NCBI RefSeq assembly: GCF_937926365.1
Contig: NZ_CALAOH010000090.1
Coordinates: 1 to 10,399 of the forward strand
Direction of reading: 5' to 3'
From: an uncultured Azohydromonas sp.
GTDB lineage: Bacteria; Pseudomonadota; Gammaproteobacteria; Burkholderiales; Burkholderiaceae_C
Length of the DNA: 10,399 nucleotides
The position numbers and the translations under genes were made by a program. Each line of letters begins with the position of its first letter. Position 1 is the first letter of the stretch. The notes below the pieces were generated by a model. It worked only from the letters and a program-made list of their open reading frames with translations. It was not told the origin of the DNA and did no database searches. This document shows, piece by piece, positions 6,910-10,399 of the stretch.

Positions 6910-7403
6910 CCTTGCGCCTTGAGCGTGTCGACCAGCTCGTCCAGGCGCTCGTTGCTCATGTAGCTCAGCATCTGGCGGTCATTGACCAGCATCACCGGCG
7001 CGTCGGCGCAGGCGCCCAGGCACTCGCACTTCTGGACCGTGATGAGGCCGTCGGCGGTGGTGCCGCCCTCCTCCACGCCCAGCTTCTGGCACAGGTGCTC
7101 CAGCGCACCCTGGCCGTTGCGCAGCTGGCACGGCAGGTTGGTGCAGACGTTGAGCTTGTACTTGCCCAGCTTTTGCTGGTTGTACATGTTGTAGAAGGTC
7201 GTGACCTCGCGCACCGCGATGGGCGGCATGGCGAGGTACTCGGCGATGGCCGCCTCGGCCTCGGCCGACACCCAGCCCTGCTCCTGCTGCACGATGGACA
7301 GGCAGGCCATGACGGCCGACTGCTGCTGCCCCGCGGGGTACTTGGCGACCTCGCGCGCGAAACGCTCCAGCGTGGCGGGCGCGAAGAAGGATTGCGAACT
7401 CAT
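6906..7403 (-). CDS. nuoE: NADH-quinone oxidoreductase subunit E (2Fe-2S, thioredoxin-like)
   Basis: NuoE is the 24-kDa-type subunit holding the off-path 2Fe-2S cluster N1a near the FMN of NuoF. The 165-residue protein has an N-terminal helical bundle (ERFAREVAKYPAGQQQSAVM onward) and a thioredoxin-like C-terminal domain. The four ligands are Cys87 and Cys92 (CTNLPC) and Cys128 and Cys132 (CLGAC); Cys126 is an additional nearby cysteine common in the family. EVTTFYNMYN (66-75) is a family signature. The ATG at 7401-7403 overlaps the nuoD stop in ATGA, with a GAG element 8 nt upstream. The stop overlaps the GTG candidate start of nuoF. The tight packing indicates coupled synthesis of the NADH module subunits E and F. 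Confidence 0.98.
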   Translation of the reverse strand: MSSQSFFAPATLERFAREVAKYPAGQQQSAVMACLSIVQQEQGWVSAEAEAAIAEYLAMPPIAVREVTTFYNMYNQQKLGKYKLNVCTNLPCQLRNGQGALEHLCQKLGVEEGGTTADGLITVQKCECLGACADAPVMLVNDRQMLSYMSNERLDELVDTLKAQG

Positions 7404-8653
7404 CGATCGATCTCGCCGAAAACAATGTCCATGGTGCCGATCACCGCCACGGCGTCAGCGATCATGTGGCCGCGGGCCATCTCGTCCAGCGCGGACAGGT
7501 GCACGAACCCGGGCGCGCGGATCTTCATGCGATAGGGCTTGTTGGCGCCGTCGCTGACGAAGTAGATGCCGAACTCGCCCTTGGGATGCTCCACCGCCGC
7601 GTAGGCCTCGCCCTCGGGCACGTGGAAACCCTCGGTGAAGAGCTTGAAGTGGTGGATCAGCTCTTCCATGTTGGACTTCATGTCCACGCGCGGAGGCGGC
7701 GCCACCTTGTGGTTGTCCGTGATCACCGGGCCGGGATTGGCCTTGAGCCACTTCACGCACTGCTGGATGATCTTGTTGGCCTCGCGCATCTCCTGCACGC
7801 GCACCAGGTAGCGGTCGTAGGTGTCGCCGTTGGTGCCCACCGGGACGTTGAAGTCCATCCGGTCGTACACGTCGTAGGGCTGCGTCTTGCGCAGGTCCCA
7901 CGCGATGCCCGAGCCGCGCAGCATGGCGCCGGTGAAGCCCAGGTTCAGCGCGCGCTCGGGGCTGACCACGCCGATGCCCACGGTGCGCTGCTTCCAGATC
8001 CGGTTGTCGGTCAGCAGCGTCTCGTAGTCGTCGACGTTCTTGGGGAAGCGGTTGCAGAAGTCCTCGATGAAGTCCAGCATCGAGCCCTGGCGGTTCTCGT
8101 TGAGCTTGGCAATCGCCTTGGCGTTGCGGATCTTCGAGGGCTTGTACTGCGGCATGCTGTCGGGCAGGTCGCGGTAGACGCCGCCCGGACGGAAGTAGGC
8201 CGCGTGCATGCGCGCGCCCGACACCGCCTCGTACATGTCGAAGATGTCCTCACGCTCGCGGAAGCAGTAGATGAGGATGTTCATCGCGCCGCAGTCCAGC
8301 CCGTGGCAGCCCAGCCACAGCAGGTGGTTCAGCAGCCGGGTGAGCTCGGCGAACATCACGCGGATGTACTGCGCGCGCAGCGGCACCTCGATGCCCAGCA
8401 GCTTTTCCACCGCCAGGCAGTAAGCGTGCTCGTTGGACATCATCGAGACGTAGTCCAGCCGGTCCATGTAGGGCAGCGACTGGATGTAGGTCTTGGTCTC
8501 GGCCAGCTTCTCGGTGGCGCGGTGCAGCAGACCGATGTGGGGGTCGGCGCGCTGGATCACCTCGCCGTCGAGCTCCAGCACCAGGCGCAGCACGCCGTGG
8601 GCAGCCGGGTGCTGCGGGCCGAAGTTCAGGGTGTAGTTCTTGATCTCTGCCAT
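7400..8653 (-). CDS. nuoD: NADH-quinone oxidoreductase subunit D (49-kDa type)
   Basis: NuoD, related to the large subunit of NiFe hydrogenases, forms the head-group end of the quinone pocket with NuoB. The 417-residue protein is of usual length for a stand-alone NuoD, not a NuoCD fusion. It opens with NFGPQHPAAHGVLRL (10-24). His19 corresponds to the quinone-contacting histidine of the beta1-beta2 loop, and Tyr68 in YMDRLDYVSMMSNEHAY (62-78) to the quinone-binding tyrosine, with the same 49-residue spacing as in Thermus Nqo4. Other hallmarks are PHIGLLHRATEKLAE (38-52), SGARMHAAYFRPGGV (145-159) and the C-terminal VFGEIDR. It follows nuoC by 10 nt without a clear Shine-Dalgarno, so coupling to nuoC translation is likely (inference). 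Its stop overlaps the nuoE start. Confidence 0.98.
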   Translation of the reverse strand: MAEIKNYTLNFGPQHPAAHGVLRLVLELDGEVIQRADPHIGLLHRATEKLAETKTYIQSLPYMDRLDYVSMMSNEHAYCLAVEKLLGIEVPLRAQYIRVMFAELTRLLNHLLWLGCHGLDCGAMNILIYCFREREDIFDMYEAVSGARMHAAYFRPGGVYRDLPDSMPQYKPSKIRNAKAIAKLNENRQGSMLDFIEDFCNRFPKNVDDYETLLTDNRIWKQRTVGIGVVSPERALNLGFTGAMLRGSGIAWDLRKTQPYDVYDRMDFNVPVGTNGDTYDRYLVRVQEMREANKIIQQCVKWLKANPGPVITDNHKVAPPPRVDMKSNMEELIHHFKLFTEGFHVPEGEAYAAVEHPKGEFGIYFVSDGANKPYRMKIRAPGFVHLSALDEMARGHMIADAVAVIGTMDIVFGEIDR

Positions 8654-8663
8654 GGCGCGTTGT

Positions 8664-9263
8664 TCAGTGCAGGCCGCCGTAGTTCTCTTCGCGGATGATC
8701 CGCGGCGTGATCTCGCGCGGCTCGATCGTCACGGGCTGGTAGATGACGCGCTTGGTCTCGGGGTCGTAGCGCATCTCCACGTGGCCGGAGACCGGGAAGT
8801 CCTTGCGGAACGGGTGGCCGATGAAGCCGTAGTCGGTGAGCAGGCGGCGCAGGTCCTCGTGGCCGTCGAAGACGATGCCGTAGAGGTCGAAGGCCTCGCG
8901 CTCGAACCAGTTGGCCGCGCTCCACACCTCGGTGACGGAGGGGACCACGGGCAGGTCGTCGTCAGGCGCAAACACCTTCACGCGCAGGCGCCAGTTCAGG
9001 CTCACCGAGAGCAGGTGCAGCACCACGCAGAAGCGCGGACCGTCCCAGGGCTGGTCCTTGTAGGTGGAGTAGTCCACGCCGCACAGGTCGATGAGCTGCT
9101 CGAACTTGAGTTGCTCATCGTCACGCAGCACGCGCACCACGTCCGCGTAGTCGGCGGCCGAGACGGTGATGGTGATTTCGCCGCGATCACGCTTGAGGGC
9201 CTTGATTCGGCCGCCCAGCGCGGCATCCAGCGCCGACTGCAGGTTGTCGAGAGAAGTGGTCAT
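8664..9263 (-). CDS. nuoC: NADH-quinone oxidoreductase subunit C (30-kDa type)
   Basis: NuoC is a cofactor-free structural subunit that holds NuoD and NuoI in the connecting module. The 199-residue protein carries the 30-kDa-subunit signature from about 119 to 160: ANWFEREAFDLYGIVFDGHE, then LRRLLTDYGFIGHPFRKDFP and VSG. The C-terminal REENYGGLH tail is frequent in the betaproteobacterial type. It is a separate gene here, as in mitochondria and most bacteria, and not fused to nuoD as in E. coli. The ATG at 9261-9263 is 27 nt beyond the nuoB stop and has only a weak upstream GAG-containing element. The frame is intact and of normal length. Confidence 0.97.
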   Translation of the reverse strand: MTTSLDNLQSALDAALGGRIKALKRDRGEITITVSAADYADVVRVLRDDEQLKFEQLIDLCGVDYSTYKDQPWDGPRFCVVLHLLSVSLNWRLRVKVFAPDDDLPVVPSVTEVWSAANWFEREAFDLYGIVFDGHEDLRRLLTDYGFIGHPFRKDFPVSGHVEMRYDPETKRVIYQPVTIEPREITPRIIREENYGGLH

Positions 9264-9290
9264 GCGGTTCTAGCTCGCCGGGATGCGCCT

Positions 9291-9767
9291 TCAGCGCGCG
9301 ATCGTGTTTTCGCGCCGGATCTTGGCCTGCAGCTGCAGGATGCCGTAGAGCAGCGCCTCGGCCGTGGGCGGGCAGCCCGGCACGTAGACGTCCACCGGCA
9401 CGATGCGGTCGCAACCGCGCACCACCGAGTAGCTGTAGTGGTAGTAGCCGCCGCCGTTGGCGCAGGTGCCCATGGACAGGACCCAGCGCGGCTCGGCCAT
9501 CTGGTCGTAGACCTTGCGCAGCGCCGGCGCCATCTTGTTGCACAGCGTGCCCGCGACGATCATGAGATCGCTCTGGCGCGGGCTGGGGCGGAACAGCATG
9601 CCGAAGCGGTCGATGTCGTAGCGCGCGGCACCCGCGTGCATCATCTCCACCGCACAGCACGCCAGGCCGAAGGTCATGGGCCACAACGAGCCCGTCTTCG
9701 ACCAGTTGATCAGCTTGTCCACCGAGGTGGTGACGAAGCCTTCCTTGAGAACGCCTTCGATGCCCAT
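9291..9767 (-). CDS. nuoB: NADH-quinone oxidoreductase subunit B (cluster N2, PSST type)
   Basis: NuoB binds the terminal 4Fe-4S cluster N2, which reduces ubiquinone. The 158-residue protein has the ligand set Cys37 and Cys38 (the unusual adjacent pair in GLACCAVEMMH), Cys102 (SMGTCANGGGYYHYSYSVVRG) and Cys132 (YVPGCPPTAEALLYG). The stretch RFGMLFRPSPRQSDLMIVAG (54-73) is also highly conserved. The ATG at 9765-9767 is the only sensible start, since an in-frame TGA lies five codons upstream with no start codon between. The best Shine-Dalgarno-like sequence, AAAAGGA, is about 18 nt away, farther than usual. The gene follows nuoA by 44 nt. No anomalies were seen in the protein. Confidence 0.98.
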   Translation of the reverse strand: MGIEGVLKEGFVTTSVDKLINWSKTGSLWPMTFGLACCAVEMMHAGAARYDIDRFGMLFRPSPRQSDLMIVAGTLCNKMAPALRKVYDQMAEPRWVLSMGTCANGGGYYHYSYSVVRGCDRIVPVDVYVPGCPPTAEALLYGILQLQAKIRRENTIAR

Positions 9768-9811
9768 GGGGTCAGTCCGTCAATGTCCTTTTGCCGAGCG
9801 AAATTCCAGGC

Positions 9812-10171
9812 TCATTCCCAATCCAGGGCGCCTTTTTTCCACTCGTAGATGAAGCCAACCACCAGGATGGTCAAGAACACCATCATGGCCACGAAACCTG
9901 ACACGCCGATTTCGCGCAGCGAGACCGCCCACGGAAAGAGGAACGCGATCTCCAGGTCGAACAGGATGAAGAGAATGGCCACCAGGTAGTAGCGCACGTC
10001 AAACTTCATGCGCGCATCCTCGAAGGCCTCGAAGCCGCACTCGTACGGCGAGTTCTTCTGCGCGTCGGGTCGGTTCGGCCCCAGCACGAAGCCGATGATC
10101 TGGGGAGCAACCCCAACCCCGACACCGACCAGGATGAACAGAATGACGGGCAGGTATTGCTGCAGGTCCAT
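9812..10171 (-). CDS. nuoA: NADH-quinone oxidoreductase subunit A
   Basis: NuoA (ND3 homologue) is a small membrane subunit beside NuoH whose long TM1-TM2 loop reaches the quinone site. The 119-residue protein has three hydrophobic helices (about 8-29, 62-83 and 91-110). The loop shows GPNRPDAQKNSPYECGFEAF (31-50), with the conserved Cys45 that in mitochondrial ND3 reports the active/deactive state. FDVRYYLVAILFILFDLEIA (57-76) follows, including the functionally important Asp72 and Glu74. The ATG at 10169-10171 is right for the family N-terminus (MDLQQYLPVILFILVG). No Shine-Dalgarno is visible in the C- and A-rich 32 nt before it. It is the first gene of the operon, downstream of a tRNA-Leu gene and a terminator-like element. 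Confidence 0.97.
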   Translation of the reverse strand: MDLQQYLPVILFILVGVGVGVAPQIIGFVLGPNRPDAQKNSPYECGFEAFEDARMKFDVRYYLVAILFILFDLEIAFLFPWAVSLREIGVSGFVAMMVFLTILVVGFIYEWKKGALDWE

Positions 10172-10203
10172 GTGCGTGCTGAGCTGGTTGGGTGGGTGGC
10201 GAC

Positions 10204-10267
10204 AAAAAAAGCGACCAGAAAAAAAGCGCGCCCACAGCAGCTTTGTTGAGCTGCCTACCGAGCGCGC
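10204..10267 (-). terminator. Intrinsic terminator or attenuator between tRNA-Leu and nuoA
   Basis: On the transcript a stem made of an outer GCGCGC pair (10262-10267 with 10226-10231) and an inner GCAGCT/AGCTGC pair (10249-10254 with 10237-10242, loop of 6 nt) is followed at once by seven U (10219-10225). After eight more bases comes a second U7 (10204-10210), part of a near-repeat CGCTTTTTTT spaced 15 nt apart. This is the classic form of a rho-independent terminator for minus-strand transcription. It could end the tRNA-Leu transcript, or act as an attenuator in a nuo leader. The nuoA start is only 32 nt past the second U-tract, so a separate promoter behind it has little room. Confidence 0.75.
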
Positions 10268-10285
10268 CTGCGGGTTCCCTGCTCT

Positions 10286-10321
10286 GGTTCAGGGCGCCTT
10301 GCAAGGCGCCTACTCAGAACC
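10286..10321 (-). repeat. Palindromic hairpin downstream of tRNA-Leu
   Basis: The 18-bp perfect palindrome GGCGCCTTGCAAGGCGCC (10293-10310) is flanked by an outer inverted repeat GGTTC (10286-10290) and GAACC (10317-10321). As RNA it would form a hairpin with a strong 6-bp GC stem plus an outer 5-bp stem, starting 23 nt after the tRNA 3' end. No U-tract follows, so it is not itself a terminator. An alternative stem CCCTG/CAGGG (10277-10281 with 10290-10294) would compete with it. A role in tRNA 3' processing or in the nuo leader is possible; a dispersed palindromic repeat is the other option. Confidence 0.6.
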
Positions 10322-10344
10322 TTGCAGAGAGGTCGAGAAATGTC

Positions 10345-10399
10345 TGGTGCCGACGGCGAGACTCGAACTCGCACAGCTTTCGCCACTACCCCCTCAAGA
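10345..10399 (-). tRNA. tRNA-Leu(GAG), 3' part (cut by window edge)
   Basis: Read on the minus strand, this is the 3' part of a class II tRNA. It has the last two bases of the 5' anticodon stem, a 7-nt loop TTGAGGG with anticodon GAG (10393-10395), and the stem GGTAG. A variable arm with a GAAA loop (TGGCGAAAGCTGT) follows, then the T arm GCGAG-TTCGAGT-CTCGC, the 3' acceptor strand CGTCGGC, discriminator A and an encoded CCA (10345-10347). The long variable arm and anticodon identify leucine, codon family CUY. The D arm and 5' acceptor strand lie outside the window. It reads in the same direction as nuo and ends 173 nt before nuoA. Confidence 0.93.

Noticed and set aside
5482..6963. Long plus-strand frames opposite nuoF, and similar ones opposite nuoC-nuoE, nuoH and nuoJ
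   Set aside because: All are antisense shadows of conserved nuo genes with low-complexity compositions. None has a start region or neighbours that suggest expression.
10286..10399. Possible integration (att) site at the 3' end of tRNA-Leu
   Set aside because: tRNA 3' ends are common integration sites, but I see no copy of the tRNA 3' end elsewhere in the window and no integrase. The neighbour is the core nuo operon.
1..10399. Defence system, CRISPR array, mobile element or novel gene cluster
   Set aside because: Nearly all sequence is accounted for by eleven complete nuo genes, partial nuoL and the tRNA. No spaced repeats, transposase motifs or unexplained coding frames were found.

Overview
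This window is GC-rich bacterial chromosomal DNA. It carries most of a nuo operon, which encodes the proton-pumping respiratory NADH:ubiquinone oxidoreductase (complex I, NDH-1). Every gene lies on the minus strand, so the operon reads from right to left. The strain is most likely a betaproteobacterium of the order Burkholderiales. The reasons are the gene order with separate nuoC and nuoD, the protein sequences (for example NuoD with NFGPQHPAAHG and a C-terminal VFGEIDR, and NuoG without cluster N7 ligands), and a tRNA-Leu(GAG) gene just upstream of nuoA. The family or genus cannot be fixed from this sequence alone.

Layout in transcription order: the 3' part of a tRNA-Leu(GAG) gene (10345 to the right edge); a 173-nt leader holding a palindromic hairpin and a convincing intrinsic terminator with two U7 tracts; nuoA, nuoB, nuoC, nuoD, nuoE, nuoF; an 86-nt gap filled by a long imperfect stem-loop; nuoG, nuoH, nuoI; a 90-nt gap with two overlapping hairpins; nuoJ, nuoK, and the first 172 codons of nuoL, cut by the left edge. 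Junctions D/E, E/F and J/K are 4-nt stop/start overlaps and most others are short. This suggests one polycistronic mRNA with translational coupling.

Together NuoE, F and G form the NADH-oxidising module (FMN and a chain of Fe-S clusters). NuoB, C, D and I form the connecting module that carries electrons through cluster N2 to quinone. NuoA, H, J, K and L are membrane subunits of the quinone site and proton-pumping arm. All Fe-S ligands expected for N1a, N1b, N2, N3, N4, N5, N6a and N6b are present, and no reading frame is broken. NuoM and NuoN would be expected beyond the left edge.

I found no previously undescribed system here. The coding content is ordinary core metabolism. The parts worth a second look are non-coding: the terminator-like element between the tRNA and nuoA, which leaves almost no room for a promoter behind it, and the structured F/G and I/J gaps. 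No stretch longer than 300 bases lacks a gene.
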